A stretch of 64,000 nt of DNA from an uncultured Tateyamaria sp. (GCF_947503465.1 NZ_CANNDN010000003.1:124001-188000), one strand, 5' to 3'. Positions 9,241 to 17,971 are shown, numbered from the stretch's first letter. The notes: generated by a model not told the origin, from the sequence alone. Numbers and translations: made by a program.

Positions 9241-9902
9241 TGTCTGAACCGCTCTTGCACAGGGACGATCCGGCCAAGGATCCGTTGGTCGGGAACATCA
9301 AGGTGACGCGACAGGATTGGCTGAACGCGGCCCTGTCCGTTTTGAAGCAAGGTGGCGTCGAGGCCGTGAAAGTGGCCGAACTGGCGGTGGCCATGGGCGT
9401 GTCGCGATCCAGCTTTTATTGGTATTTCAAGAACCGAACGGATCTGTTGAACGCGCTTCTTGAGCATTGGGAACGGACGAACACGGCCGCCATGGTGGCG
9501 CAGGCCAACGCGCCCGCGCTTACAATCACCGAAGCATGCTGCAACATCTTTCGCTGCAACATCAACACGGACCTCTTTGACAATCGGCTCGACTTTGCTG
9601 TGCGGGACTGGGCCCGGCGGTCCGATCAGGTCAATGCCGTGCTCAGGGCCGGCGACGATGCCAGGCTGGCCGCACTGACCCAGATGTTCCTGCGCTTTGA
9701 TTATCCGGAATTGGAAGCCGCCGCACGGGCGCGCGTGATCTATTACATGCAGCTTGGCTATGACGACGCCAACCTGGGCGAAACACTGGAGGAACGGCTT
9801 GCCATGGTGCCGGGATACCTGGTGGCGTTTACGGGCCGTCCCGCAAGTGAAGGCGAAGTCGCGGACTTTGCCGCCTATGCCCGCGCGGTCGCCGGTGCTT
9901 GA
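9240..9902 (+). CDS. TetR/AcrR-family transcriptional regulator
   Basis: A 220-residue protein with an N-terminal TetR DNA-binding domain (residues 15-65): DWLNAALSVLKQGGVEAVKV, then helix-turn-helix VAELAVAMGVSRSSFYWYFKNR. The C-terminal half is the helical ligand-binding and dimerisation part. The start ATG overlaps the upstream stop by one base (TGATG), so it is the last gene of the amine operon and probably regulates it. The ligand is not visible. Confidence 0.9.
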   Translation: MSEPLLHRDDPAKDPLVGNIKVTRQDWLNAALSVLKQGGVEAVKVAELAVAMGVSRSSFYWYFKNRTDLLNALLEHWERTNTAAMVAQANAPALTITEACCNIFRCNINTDLFDNRLDFAVRDWARRSDQVNAVLRAGDDARLAALTQMFLRFDYPELEAAARARVIYYMQLGYDDANLGETLEERLAMVPGYLVAFTGRPASEGEVADFAAYARAVAGA

Positions 9903-9950
9903 CCTTTGCAGCAATTGGTTATGTCGTATCACAAACCTCGGGGGGACATC

Positions 9951-11120
9951 ATGCGCACTCAGGTCGTGATCATCGGCGGCGGCCCGTCCGGCCTGTTGCT
10001 TGGGCAATTGCTGCACAAGGCGGGCATCGAAACGATCGTGCTGGAACGGCAATCCCGGGCGCATGTGCTGGGCCGCATTCGCGCCGGTGTGCTGGAGCGT
10101 GGCCTTGTCGGTCTGATGGGCGAAGCAAGTGTGGACACCCGCATGAAGGCCGAAGGCTTTGTCCATGACGGCACCTTGATTGCCTATGACAACGACATGT
10201 TCCGCGTGGATTTCGCCGCACATACCGACGCCACCGTCCTGGTCTATGGCCAGACCGAAGTGACGCGTGATCTTTATGATGCGCGGGACGCATCCGGTGG
10301 GGATACGAGGTTTGAGGTCACGGGTGTGGTCATCCACGATGCCGACAGGGACGCCCCTTTTGTCACGTACACGCAGCAGGGCCAGACGCATCGGATCGAC
10401 TGTGATTTCATCGCGGGCTGTGACGGGTTTCACGGGGTCAGTCGCAAGACGATTCCCGAGGCCGTGCGGCGGGAATACGAGAAGGTTTATCCCTTTGGCT
10501 GGCTTGGCATTCTGTCCGAGACCCCGCCCGTGAACGATGAACTGATCTATGCCAATTCGGATCGCGGATTTGCCCTGTGTTCGATGCGCAATGCCAATCT
10601 CAGCCGTTACTACATCCAGTGTGACACATCCGACGATCCATCAAACTGGACCGATGATGCATTCTGGGACGAATTGCGGCGCCGGATACCATCGCAAGCG
10701 GCGGATGTGCTGGTTTCGGGGCCAAGCATTGAAAAATCCATCGCCCCCTTGCGCAGTTTTGTCTGTGAACCGATGCGGTGGGGGCGGCTGTTCCTGTGTG
10801 GGGATGCGGCCCACATCGTGCCGCCGACAGGCGCCAAGGGTCTGAACACGGCTGCGTCGGATGTGCATTACCTGAACCAGGGTTTGCGCCAGTTTTACGG
10901 TGAGAAAAACAGCGAAGGGATCGACCGGTATTCCGAGCGCGCCCTTGCGCGCGTCTGGAAAACGCAGCGCTTCAGTTGGTGGTTTTCCACGCTGATGCAC
11001 CATTTCCCCGGCCAAACCGACTTTGACAAGAAGATGCAACTGGCCGAACTTGCCCTGCTGCGCGACAGTCGCGAAGCACAGGCCGCAATGGCGCTCAGCT
11101 ATGTCGGTCTACCGTACTGA
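9951..11120 (+). CDS. pobA: 4-hydroxybenzoate 3-monooxygenase
   Basis: PobA is a cytosolic FAD- and NADPH-dependent hydroxylase converting 4-hydroxybenzoate to protocatechuate, the entry to the beta-ketoadipate pathway. The 389-residue length fits the family. The N-terminal GGGPSGLLLGQLL binds the ADP of FAD, the DG motif is in FIAGCDGFHGVSR, and the second FAD motif is GDAAHIVPPTGAKGLN. I chose ATG 9951, preceded by GGGGGGAC, over an earlier ATG at 9906 that adds 15 residues. The usual adjacent regulator pobR is absent; the preceding TetR gene belongs to the amine operon. No other protocatechuate genes are in the window. Confidence 0.96.
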   Translation: MRTQVVIIGGGPSGLLLGQLLHKAGIETIVLERQSRAHVLGRIRAGVLERGLVGLMGEASVDTRMKAEGFVHDGTLIAYDNDMFRVDFAAHTDATVLVYGQTEVTRDLYDARDASGGDTRFEVTGVVIHDADRDAPFVTYTQQGQTHRIDCDFIAGCDGFHGVSRKTIPEAVRREYEKVYPFGWLGILSETPPVNDELIYANSDRGFALCSMRNANLSRYYIQCDTSDDPSNWTDDAFWDELRRRIPSQAADVLVSGPSIEKSIAPLRSFVCEPMRWGRLFLCGDAAHIVPPTGAKGLNTAASDVHYLNQGLRQFYGEKNSEGIDRYSERALARVWKTQRFSWWFSTLMHHFPGQTDFDKKMQLAELALLRDSREAQAAMALSYVGLPY

Positions 11121-11189
11121 TCTTAAACACTTTTCAAATTTCCGCTGCTTTAGCGTAAATGAACCACCCTCCTTGTCGGTTGTCGTGAC

Positions 11190-12164
11190 ATGAGGCCACA
11201 CGCGGCATGTCCGCCCTCGCAGCGGTCTCGCACCCATTGGAAAAGAAGAATTGAAACACTCGCCCCCGGTGGCGACGGCGGCAAATCCTTCGACATCCAG
11301 GCCGTGCAATCCATTGGCTTTCGGTCCGGGTCGCGCATCGATGCGTTGATCCTGACCGGGGTCCGGTATGGCGGCAATGGCGGCACGGAACGCAAGGAAA
11401 TCACCATGGCCATTGAGAGGACATCAGCAACCTGACCGTTCATTACGGCAGCCGCGTCTACGGCATCTTTGCCAAGACGAACCTGGGCCGGACGTTTGGC
11501 GCGGGCCATGCGAAGGGCAACACGCAAGAGTTCAAGAATGTCCGCATCATCGGATTGGGCGGCGAGCGCGGTGAAGACCTGGACACGCTGCGCCTGCACT
11601 ACATCCCCAACTACTCCGCTTCGGAACTGGAGGACAACGGGCGTCTGGCTGTCTTTGGCGCCGTGCCCGAGGGCCAGACCATCGAAACCTTCGTCTCAAG
11701 CCGCGTCTCGCATTTGTCGGCCACGCGCCTTTTCATGGAAACGGTGTTCAGCCTCGAACACTCGTCCGAAGCAGGTGTGTCCATTCCCATGGCCCGGACC
11801 GATATCATGGGCAAGACAAACACAGCTTTCGGTTTCACCATGACGACCCAGACCGAATTCACGGAATGGATCGAAAAGGAAGTGTTCGAAAGCAGGCCGG
11901 AAACCTACTCCCCCCAAAGGCAGCGTCAGCCTTGAGGGCGTGCAGGTTGACGTCTTCAAATCCAATGGTGGCAACGGCGCAGTGTGGTTCTTCCCGGTGG
12001 GCGAACCTCACCTGGTGTCCATGCCCCTCGACAAGGGCATGACCTTGGCGGATGAGCTTTATGACATAACCGGCACGCTCCAGCTGTTTTTCCCCGAAAT
12101 GGGCGACATGCTGCAACCGCCACACGGATACGACTATTCCCGGACCGCACCTGTTCCGGCGTGA
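11190..12164 (+). pseudogene. Frameshifted jacalin-like lectin domain protein
   Basis: Three consecutive plus-strand segments in different frames read as one protein. The first (to about 11410) has the jacalin-like pattern GGDGGKSFDIQAVQSIGFRSGS, then ALILTGVRYGGNGG. A shift between about 11405 and 11417 leads to DISNLTVHYGSRVYGIFAK through EKEVFESRPETYS. A second shift in the C-run near 11910 leads to PKGSVSLEGVQVDVFKSNGG and the C-terminus at 12164. The later part resembles the pore-forming or membrane-acting domain often joined to jacalin lectins, but I am not sure of that. The start is unclear. Either the gene is dead or the two shifts are sequence errors; nothing indicates programmed shifting. 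Confidence 0.55.
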
Positions 12165-12201
12165 CAGGCACCGGGATATCCCGGACAGTCGACTAAGAAT
12201 T

Positions 12202-12227
12202 GACGTGCGCGGACAATCGCGCACGTC
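12202..12227. terminator. Perfect GC-rich inverted repeat after the lectin-like pseudogene
   Basis: Ten-base arms (GACGTGCGCG and CGCGCACGTC) surround a six-base loop, 38 bases after the pseudogene stop. There is no T-run, so this is a terminator-like or RNA-stabilising hairpin. About 150 bases further on, the 12-mer AATAGTCTGCGC occurs twice in tandem around 12366-12398. Confidence 0.45.
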
Positions 12228-12440
12228 TCGCCACATTGCGGGCTTGGGGGGCAAACTGCCAGAGAAACCAAAATCATGCGCAAGCGCAAAATCCGACCCC
12301 TGCGACACCCGGATTTTATATGCTATTTCAGGCGGTTATCACGGTAATGATTCGGCGCTGAAATCAATAGTCTGCGCGGAATACCAATAGTCTGCGCAAA
12401 CTTTTTTCGAAAAAACTTTGCCCGATCTTACTCGCCCACG

Positions 12441-12470
12441 AAAAAGCCCGCGTCCAAGGACACGGGCTTC
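12441..12470 (-). terminator. Rho-independent terminator of the transposase remnant
   Basis: Read on the minus strand, AAGCCCGTGTCC, a four-base loop and GGACGCGGGCTT-type arm are followed by a run of T. It lies 27 bases downstream of the transposase stop at 12497 and is the natural end of that transcript. Confidence 0.75.
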
Positions 12471-12496
12471 GGATCAGCCGATCTGAGAGGAGTTGG

Positions 12497-13118
12497 TCAG
12501 CCGGGGATCTCCTCGGGGAAGGCCTCGACCGTCTCGACCATCGAGTCAATCGCCTCGTCGAGCGTCATGTCGGCGAACTCGACCATCCTCAGCTGGGCGG
12601 TCATCACATCCTTGGTGTCTTGGCTAAAGATAGTCACGAGGCGCAAGTCATCGGGATCAAGGCAAACCAGTACCTTCTTTGGCTTGCCCCCGGCGAACTC
12701 CTGCAGCTTAAAGGAGTTGTACCAGATACCGGAGATGCACACGCCTTCTGATGTAGTGGTGACCACTTGGCGCTCACCAAGGTGAATCCGCCGCTCTTCG
12801 GGACTCGGCGGCCTAATCTCGCCGTATTGCGCCTGGCAAGCCAGCCGCTTCATGCGCGGCGAGCTGCGAGACATACGCGATACCGCCGGTGTAGGCGAGA
12901 AGCTTCTTCTTCTTTTCCGACTGCTTCGGCGTGGTGACTTCGCAGTCGTTCAGACGGTTCGCCTCGTACACCCGCTCGAACGAGAGATTGGTGAACTCTT
13001 CGTCTTCGAGCCCCTCTACAGCAAAGCCGTACGAGTCCTTCCCGACCACGCGCCATCGCACATGCTCGAGGATCAGCTCGGAGCCGATCGGAACTTTATA
13101 GAGGGCCGCGTAGTCCAT
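12497..13118 (-). pseudogene. Internally deleted TnsB/MuA-type transposase remnant
   Basis: Two minus-strand segments read as the ends of a large Mu/TnsB-type transposase. The N-terminal part starts at 13118 ([20 protein letters not shown]) and runs to about 12850. A second frame from about 12870 to 12497 gives the C-terminal beta-barrel-like tail (SGIWYNSFKLQEFAGG, then VLVCLDPDDLRLVTIFSQD). The DDE catalytic core that should lie between them is gone, and the junction shifts frame, so the element is inactive. Its ATG overlaps the stop of the upstream frame as TGATG, as expected for a tnsA-tnsB type operon. The family assignment rests on pattern memory and is moderately sure. Confidence 0.6.
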
Positions 13119-13894
13119 CAGCCAACCCACACCCTTGAGCGCATCCAGATGAGGGTGTGCCAGTTCGTCCCCAGGGCCCTGCGCCCAATCAGCCGCAATG
13201 CCGCATCAAAGGCCCTTGGGCTCTCAAGCTTGCAGGAGCGGATCAACTGACCAAGGTCCCAGAAGGATGTCCGACGGGCCACATCGAGCAGGTGATCGTC
13301 CGCTTCCTGGTCAGGGCATTTCGTCGCTTCCCAGACCCGAAACAGGTTGTCCCGAAATCCTCGGGTGTAGCCGTCTCCATTCACGACGACCTTGTCGTCA
13401 GCGAAGCTTGCCGGCGTCGCTGCGAAGATCGCAGCGATATCCGCCTGCACCTTGCGCTTATCCTCGTGGATCACCCGCCCGACGGCACTGGGACGCCCAA
13501 CCAGCGGCGCCATGCTGGGCGTCGTGGTATCGACCACCACATGCCGGTCGTCATCGGATGCGAACTGGCGCAGCTTGACGAAGATCGTGCACCCCGGTTC
13601 CGAACCCGGCTGGTGGCGCGAGCCCGGGGGGTTGCGGACATAGGTGCCGGCGGGAGAGTCACCGTGTTCGTCCTGAAACACACCATCGAGCACCAGAAAC
13701 TCCTCGCCGCCGTCATGGGTGTGGGGCGAGAAATTGCTTCCGGGGGCGTAGCGCACGATGGTGGTCGCGCGGGCGACTTCGTCGCCGATCCGGTCGAGCA
13801 TGAGACGTTCCACCCCCGGCATCGGCGAGGGCACGAAATCCTGCCCGGCGGCATGGACGACGGCGCGGCGGGTGAAATCGGCGTTGAGCTTCAT
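13118..13894 (-). CDS. ChrR-like cupin fused to a remnant of the transposon's upstream gene
   Basis: The first about 120 residues are a single cupin domain of the ChrR-like type: [37 protein letters not shown] with the metal-binding His/His/Glu pattern, and a final His in [12 protein letters not shown]. Residues from about 140 onward ([15 protein letters not shown] to the C-terminus) have no cupin character; they resemble the C-terminal winged-helix part of a TnsA-like protein ([21 protein letters not shown]). The stop overlaps the transposase start, which supports that reading. Thus a transposon appears to have been deleted into the 3' end of the cupin gene, giving a 258-residue chimera. The cupin half overlaps the GST gene upstream by four bases and may still work. 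Confidence 0.65.
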   Translation of the reverse strand: MKLNADFTRRAVVHAAGQDFVPSPMPGVERLMLDRIGDEVARATTIVRYAPGSNFSPHTHDGGEEFLVLDGVFQDEHGDSPAGTYVRNPPGSRHQPGSEPGCTIFVKLRQFASDDDRHVVVDTTTPSMAPLVGRPSAVGRVIHEDKRKVQADIAAIFAATPASFADDKVVVNGDGYTRGFRDNLFRVWEATKCPDQEADDHLLDVARRTSFWDLGQLIRSCKLESPRAFDAALRLIGRRALGTNWHTLIWMRSRVWVG

Positions 13895-14541
13895 GCGGCG
13901 GCTCCCTGCGCGGAAGGGGTTGGTGGCGTGAGACTGGCATCGGGCACGCGGTAGCCGCGTTGCACGGCGGGGCGGCGAGCGACCGCCGCGTACCAGCGCG
14001 CGACGTGGGCAAACTCCCGCAGATCGATCTTCTGGTGCTCGAACCGCGTCGACCACGGCCAGATCGCCATGTCGGCGATGGAATAGTCGCCGGCGACGAA
14101 CTCGGCCGCGGCCAGCCGCCGGTCGAGCACGCCGTAGAGGCGCCGCGCCTCGGTGCCGAAACGCTCGGCGGCATAGGCCGATTTGCCGGGGCTATAGTGC
14201 AGGAAATGGGCGGTCTGGCCCAGGATCGGGCCGAATCCGCCCATCTGCCACATCAGCCATTGCAGCACCTCGGCCCGGCGCGGCCCGGACGCGGGCAGGA
14301 ACTGCCCTGTCTTCTCGGCCAGATGGATCAGGATCGCGCCGGATTCGAACATCGTCACGCCCGCGTCGTGATCGACGATGGCCGGGATCTTGGCATTGGC
14401 GGAAATGGCGGCGAAGGCCGGGTCGAACTGGGCGTTGGCATAGATGTCGATGGGATGCACGCGGTAGGCAAGCCCCATCTCCTCCAGCCCGATCGCGACC
14501 TTGCGGCCGTTCGAGGTACTCCAAGTGTAGAAATCGATCAT
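13891..14541 (-). CDS. Glutathione S-transferase family protein
   Basis: A 216-residue cytosolic GST. The N-terminal thioredoxin-like domain has [21 protein letters not shown], the cis-Pro segment [11 protein letters not shown] and the glutathione-binding [12 protein letters not shown]; the C-terminal helical domain has the [17 protein letters not shown]-cap motif. The YTWSTSNG start is that of YfcG/YghU-like GSTs, which often act as disulfide-bond reductases. It sits in a tight minus-strand operon (four-base overlaps on both sides) after the nitronate monooxygenase gene and before the cupin gene. The role in electrophile or peroxide defence is inferred from family and context. Confidence 0.9.
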   Translation of the reverse strand: MIDFYTWSTSNGRKVAIGLEEMGLAYRVHPIDIYANAQFDPAFAAISANAKIPAIVDHDAGVTMFESGAILIHLAEKTGQFLPASGPRRAEVLQWLMWQMGGFGPILGQTAHFLHYSPGKSAYAAERFGTEARRLYGVLDRRLAAAEFVAGDYSIADMAIWPWSTRFEHQKIDLREFAHVARWYAAVARRPAVQRGYRVPDASLTPPTPSAQGAAA

Positions 14542-15515
14542 CGTGTCAGTCCTTTCGGTTCGGGCCAGAGCCGTTCCGCGGCTCCGGACAGGATGTGACG
14601 CGCTTCGCCTGCAATGCGCGTGGTCATCGCGGCTGCGGGTTCGACGGACTGCACGAGGTCCACCGCCTCGCCGACGATGACGGCGGCGGTCGCCGGGTCG
14701 CCCTTCATCGCGGCGGCGGCATAGGCAGCGCGGTCGTCCTGCGTCATCGCCCCGGGCGCTTCGGCCCAGCGGCCGTGGAACGCGTTGCGGCGGGCGCGGA
14801 GCGTCCAGGGCACGGGCCAGTCGAGCCCGCGCGCCAGATCGAAGACCGAGTCGCGGGCCGTGTCGTCACCCGAGGTCGCGACCGCCGCTTCGCGCAGACG
14901 GGAATGGGCCAGGGATTCCTCGGCGACATAGAAGGCGGTGCCGCACAGGACGGCATCGGCGCCAAGCATCAGGGCGGCGGCCATGCCGCGGCCGTCAGCG
15001 ATGCCGCCCGCGGCCAGCACCGGCGCCGCGCCGATGGCATCGCGCACCGCGGGCACAAGCGCCAGTGTGCCGCGCGCCGCCCCGTGACCGCCCGCCTCGG
15101 TGCCTTGCGCGACAATGACGTCGGCGCCTGCCGCGATCGCCGCGCGCGCGCCGGCCACGGTCTGGACCTGCGCGAAGACCGGAAGCCCGGCAGCGTGGAT
15201 GCGCGCGATGAAGGGCGCGATGTCGCCGAAGGACAGGAAGATCGCCCGGGGGCGGCGCGCCAGTGCGAGATCCAGCAGGCCGGGCTGCCGTGCCAGCGCC
15301 CAGGTGATGAAACCGACGCCCACGGGCGTATCGCCCGCGGCATCAAACTCGCGCATCAACCAGTCGCGGTCGCCATAGCCGCCGCCGATGAAGCCGAACC
15401 CGCCTGCACGCGTCACGGCGGCAGCAAGGCGGCCGCCGCTGACCAGCGCCATCGGTGCCAGGAACAGCGGGGCGGACATCCCGAACTGGGTCAGCAGATC
15501 ATGGCAGGATGGCAT
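14538..15515 (-). CDS. Nitronate monooxygenase (2-nitropropane dioxygenase) family protein
   Basis: A 325-residue FMN-dependent TIM-barrel oxidoreductase. Family features are APLFLAPMALVSGGRLAAAVTRAGGFGFIGGG at the N-terminus, VIVAQGTEAGGHG (phosphate and substrate site, with the catalytic His region), and LAAGGIADGRGMAAALMLGADAVLCGTAF. Such enzymes oxidise toxic alkyl nitronates such as propionate 3-nitronate, though some are enoyl reductases. The start at 15515 is chosen because upstream residues in the frame lie inside the tautomerase gene and lack similarity. It overlaps the GST start by four bases (ATGA). Confidence 0.88.
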   Translation of the reverse strand: MPSCHDLLTQFGMSAPLFLAPMALVSGGRLAAAVTRAGGFGFIGGGYGDRDWLMREFDAAGDTPVGVGFITWALARQPGLLDLALARRPRAIFLSFGDIAPFIARIHAAGLPVFAQVQTVAGARAAIAAGADVIVAQGTEAGGHGAARGTLALVPAVRDAIGAAPVLAAGGIADGRGMAAALMLGADAVLCGTAFYVAEESLAHSRLREAAVATSGDDTARDSVFDLARGLDWPVPWTLRARRNAFHGRWAEAPGAMTQDDRAAYAAAAMKGDPATAAVIVGEAVDLVQSVEPAAAMTTRIAGEARHILSGAAERLWPEPKGLTR

Positions 15516-15526
15516 CTCGGACCCCG

Positions 15527-15733
15527 TCACCGGGCCGCTTGGCGACGGTATTCCTCGACCGGAAGACCGCCGATGCCCCAGTGCTCCATCTCGACCTCGT
15601 CGATCACGACGAAGGTCGTGGTCGGGTTCTTGCCCAGAACATCGACCAGGAGATCGGTCGCACCCTTGATCAAGCGGGCTTTCTGTTCGGGCGTGGCGCC
15701 TTCGCGGGTTATCTTGATATTGACATAGGGCAT
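15527..15733 (-). CDS. 4-oxalocrotonate tautomerase family protein
   Basis: A 68-residue tautomerase. After removal of the start Met, Pro1 (MPYVNIKITREGATPEQKAR) is the catalytic base of the family, and Arg11 also matches. Tautomerases of this size form hexamers and interconvert enol and keto forms of unsaturated acids, often in aromatic-compound breakdown. Its place between an NTF2-like gene and nitronate monooxygenase suggests processing of an oxidised small molecule; the substrate is unknown. Confidence 0.9.
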   Translation of the reverse strand: MPYVNIKITREGATPEQKARLIKGATDLLVDVLGKNPTTTFVVIDEVEMEHWGIGGLPVEEYRRQAAR

Positions 15734-15736
15734 GGT

Positions 15737-16129
15737 TCACTCCTGCGGTTGCGGCGCAGGGATCAGGTCGTAGTGGAAGACCTTGGCGATGATCCGCCAG
15801 CCTGCGGCCGTGTCGATGAAACTGAGAAGATCGGTGAAATGGCGCTCGCCGATGGCGCAGTGGGCAACGACCAGCGCCGCACGGTCGCCCGCCATGGTGA
15901 TCGAAACGATCTCGTCGCGCCGGGGCTCGCCCCGCGCAGCCGGCGGCTCGCGCCGGTCCACGAGCGGGAAGTACTCGTCGAGACCGAGATTGATCACTTC
16001 GCCGCCGGTCGCGCAGACGTAACGCGCTCCGGGGGCGAAGACCTGGCCGAGCCTTTCGGTGTCGCTGTGATAGAGTCCATCGAAATAGAGTTTCATGCGG
16101 GCCTCGATCAAGGTTTTCGTGTCTTGCAT
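15737..16129 (-). CDS. SnoaL/NTF2-like (putative lumazine-binding type) protein
   Basis: A 130-residue protein with the cone-shaped NTF2-like fold pattern: an N-terminal helix (LIEARMKLYFDGLYHSDTERL), FAPGARYVCATGGEVINLGLDEYFPLVDRR, and beta strands ending GWRIIAKVFHYDLIP. Family members are small hydrolase or isomerase-like proteins or ligand binders. It lies three bases upstream of the tautomerase gene in the same operon. No catalytic residue can be assigned. A second possible start is the Met at residue 12. Confidence 0.8.
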   Translation of the reverse strand: MQDTKTLIEARMKLYFDGLYHSDTERLGQVFAPGARYVCATGGEVINLGLDEYFPLVDRREPPAARGEPRRDEIVSITMAGDRAALVVAHCAIGERHFTDLLSFIDTAAGWRIIAKVFHYDLIPAPQPQE

Positions 16130-16188
16130 CGGGATGCTCCCTTCCAGGCAGGAGGCGGAGCGGCAGGGCGGCCGCTCCGCCCGAAGTC

Positions 16189-16803
16189 TCAGGCAGCGAG
16201 GCCTTCGCGCTTCAACGTTTCCAGAACCTTGGGTCGGGCACGGACGCGTTCGATGTAGGCTCGCACATGCGGATAACCCGAGAGGTCGAACCCAATCAGA
16301 CCTGCCCAGGAGGCGACGACGAAGGTGTAGGTGTCCGCGACCGTGAAATCGCGGCCCATGATGTAGTCGCGGCCGTCCGAGAGCTTGGCCTCGAGCGCGT
16401 CGAAGCGCTTGGCGAGCTTGGCCAGCGCCTGCTCCTTCAGCGCGCCCTCGGGCTTCACCAGCGCGAAGAACGGCCCGAAGGACTTGTGCAGTTCCGAGGC
16501 CGTGTAGTTGAGCTCGGCCTGCAGCCGCACGCGCTCGCGGGTACCGTTCGCGGGGGCGAGGCTGGTTTCGGGCTTCAGATCGGCGACATATTGCAGGATC
16601 GCCGGCGCCTCAAGCAGCACCTCGCCGTCGTCGAGTTCCAGCGCCGGGACATATCCTAATGGATTGACGCGGCTGTAATCGGTGCCACTCTCGGTGATCT
16701 TGTTGGCCAGATCGACCTTTTCGATCAGGTGCTCGATGCCGGCCTCGTTTAGCGCGATATGCACCGACTGCGAACAGACGCCGGGGCTGTAGTAGAGTTT
16801 CAT
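16189..16803 (-). CDS. Glutathione S-transferase, beta-class-like
   Basis: A 204-residue GST beginning MKLYYSPGVCSQSVHIALNEAG; Cys10 is the position that in bacterial beta-class GSTs forms a mixed disulfide with glutathione. The cis-Pro segment NPLGYVPALELDDG and LLEAPAILQYVADLKP bind glutathione, and RDYIMGRDFTVADTYTFVVASWAG carries the C-terminal domain N-cap. It is the first gene of the minus-strand operon (59 bases before the NTF2-like gene) and is divergent from the HxlR regulator, which probably controls it. Confidence 0.92.
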   Translation of the reverse strand: MKLYYSPGVCSQSVHIALNEAGIEHLIEKVDLANKITESGTDYSRVNPLGYVPALELDDGEVLLEAPAILQYVADLKPETSLAPANGTRERVRLQAELNYTASELHKSFGPFFALVKPEGALKEQALAKLAKRFDALEAKLSDGRDYIMGRDFTVADTYTFVVASWAGLIGFDLSGYPHVRAYIERVRARPKVLETLKREGLAA

Positions 16804-16893
16804 CTGGGGTCCTTTCCTCTTTCATCCATTGCCCGCGATGGGCACGAAATATGGATAGGAATGCAGGTATCTATTGTAAATCGGGTTTCCTAA

Positions 16894-16928
16894 GGTTACC
16901 GTCAATTTCGAGTTTCCATTCGGTAACC
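16894..16928. promoter_or_regulatory. Candidate HxlR operator (8-bp inverted repeat)
   Basis: Perfect arms GGTTACCG and CGGTAACC are separated by 19 bases and end ten bases before the HxlR start, in the divergent intergenic region with the GST gene. Arm spacing of about 27 bases centre-to-centre is compatible with a dimeric winged-helix regulator. Binding is inference. Confidence 0.5.
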
Positions 16929-16938
16929 AGAGGATGCG

Positions 16939-17361
16939 ATGGCACTGAAGATGCGGAGAAACCGGGGGCCCGAGGTGCCGGAAGCCTGTCCGCTGCTGGA
17001 ATGCATGGCGATTATCGGCGGCGCGTGGACGCCGAACATCATCTGGTATCTGCGCGGCGGTCCGCGGCGGTTCAGCGAGCTGCGCGCCGACATCCCGCAG
17101 ATCTCACCGAAGGTGTTGACGACGCGGTTGCGCGAGCTGGAGGAATGCGGCGTGATCGACCGGCGCGTGATGCCCACTTCGCCGCCTTCGGTCGAATATG
17201 CGCTCAACGAGCTCGGGCAGCGACTGGTGCCCGCGATCGAGGCGATTGCCGCTGTGGGTGAGGAGCTCAAGCGCCGCGCTGGCGGCGAGCGCAGTCAGGC
17301 TGCGGCGACGCCCCGGCTGAAGCATTTCCGTGCGGCGCGCAGCGCCGAGACCACAGAATAG
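16939..17361 (+). CDS. HxlR-family transcriptional regulator
   Basis: A 140-residue winged-helix protein with the HxlR (DUF24) signature: ECMAIIGGAWTPNIIWYLRGGPRRFSELRADIPQISPKVLTTRLRELEECGVIDR. The N-terminal Cys (EACPLLEC, about residue 17) is at the place that senses aldehydes or oxidants in HypR, YodB and similar regulators. It is divergent from the GST/NTF2/tautomerase/nitronate monooxygenase operon and likely derepresses it on electrophile stress; this is inferred from family and position. Confidence 0.9.
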   Translation: MALKMRRNRGPEVPEACPLLECMAIIGGAWTPNIIWYLRGGPRRFSELRADIPQISPKVLTTRLRELEECGVIDRRVMPTSPPSVEYALNELGQRLVPAIEAIAAVGEELKRRAGGERSQAAATPRLKHFRAARSAETTE

Positions 17362-17399
17362 CGGCTTGACCCGGCGGACGGACCGCCGGGCCGATGACT

Positions 17400-17942
17400 T
17401 CAGGCCGCGCGGGCCTTGCGAGAGGGGAAGTCAATGTCGGTGGCGGCGACGTGGTTGAGGTAGTTGGTGAAGATGTTCGCCACCACGTTCGCAACCGTCT
17501 CGACGATGTCGGCCTCGGTCAGTCCTGCAGCCCGTGCGGCATCGAGGTCTGCATCCTCGACCATTCCTTTCGCGGCCACGATGGCCGCCGCAAGCCGCAG
17601 GATCGCCGCCGTGCGCGGATCTTCGGAACGTCCGGCAAGGTGCGCGTCGATGGTTTCTGGCGCGACCTTCAGTCCGGCCGAGATCGCGGCATGGGCAGAA
17701 GCGCAGTAGTCGCAGGCGTTCGCCCCGGCGACGGTCAGCGCGATGGCCTCGCGGGTGCGGGCATCGAAGCCGCCCCCCGCCAGTGTCTCGTTCAACCCGA
17801 GCATGGCAGCCAGCACCTTGGGCTGGTTCGCGGCGACGCGGTAGAGGTTCGGCACCATGCCGACCTTTCCCTTGATTGCGGTGAAAAGCGCGGCGGCCTC
17901 GGGGGCGGCGGCAGAGTCGGAAATCTGGGTGATACGAGCCAT
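17400..17942 (-). CDS. AhpD-like carboxymuconolactone decarboxylase family protein
   Basis: A 180-residue all-helical protein with the AhpD core: TREAIALTVAGANACDYCASAHAAIS, where the CxxC and downstream His form the peroxidase/disulfide site of alkylhydroperoxidase D. The N-terminal half (KGKVGMVPNLYRVAANQPKVL) is typical of peroxidase-related proteins in this family. It probably reduces peroxides using a thiol partner. It is downstream of the small membrane protein gene in a two-gene minus-strand operon. Confidence 0.9.
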   Translation of the reverse strand: MARITQISDSAAAPEAAALFTAIKGKVGMVPNLYRVAANQPKVLAAMLGLNETLAGGGFDARTREAIALTVAGANACDYCASAHAAISAGLKVAPETIDAHLAGRSEDPRTAAILRLAAAIVAAKGMVEDADLDAARAAGLTEADIVETVANVVANIFTNYLNHVAATDIDFPSRKARAA

Positions 17943-17971
17943 TGTCTATATCCTTTCGATGTTGTGGGGGT

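Noticed and set aside
12366-12398. Two copies of AATAGTCTGCGC as a possible CRISPR or att repeat
   Set aside because: Only two short copies with a nine-base gap; too little to call an array or attachment site.
15455-16258. 267-residue plus-strand frame
   Set aside because: Lies opposite the tautomerase and NTF2-like genes, which have clear family motifs.
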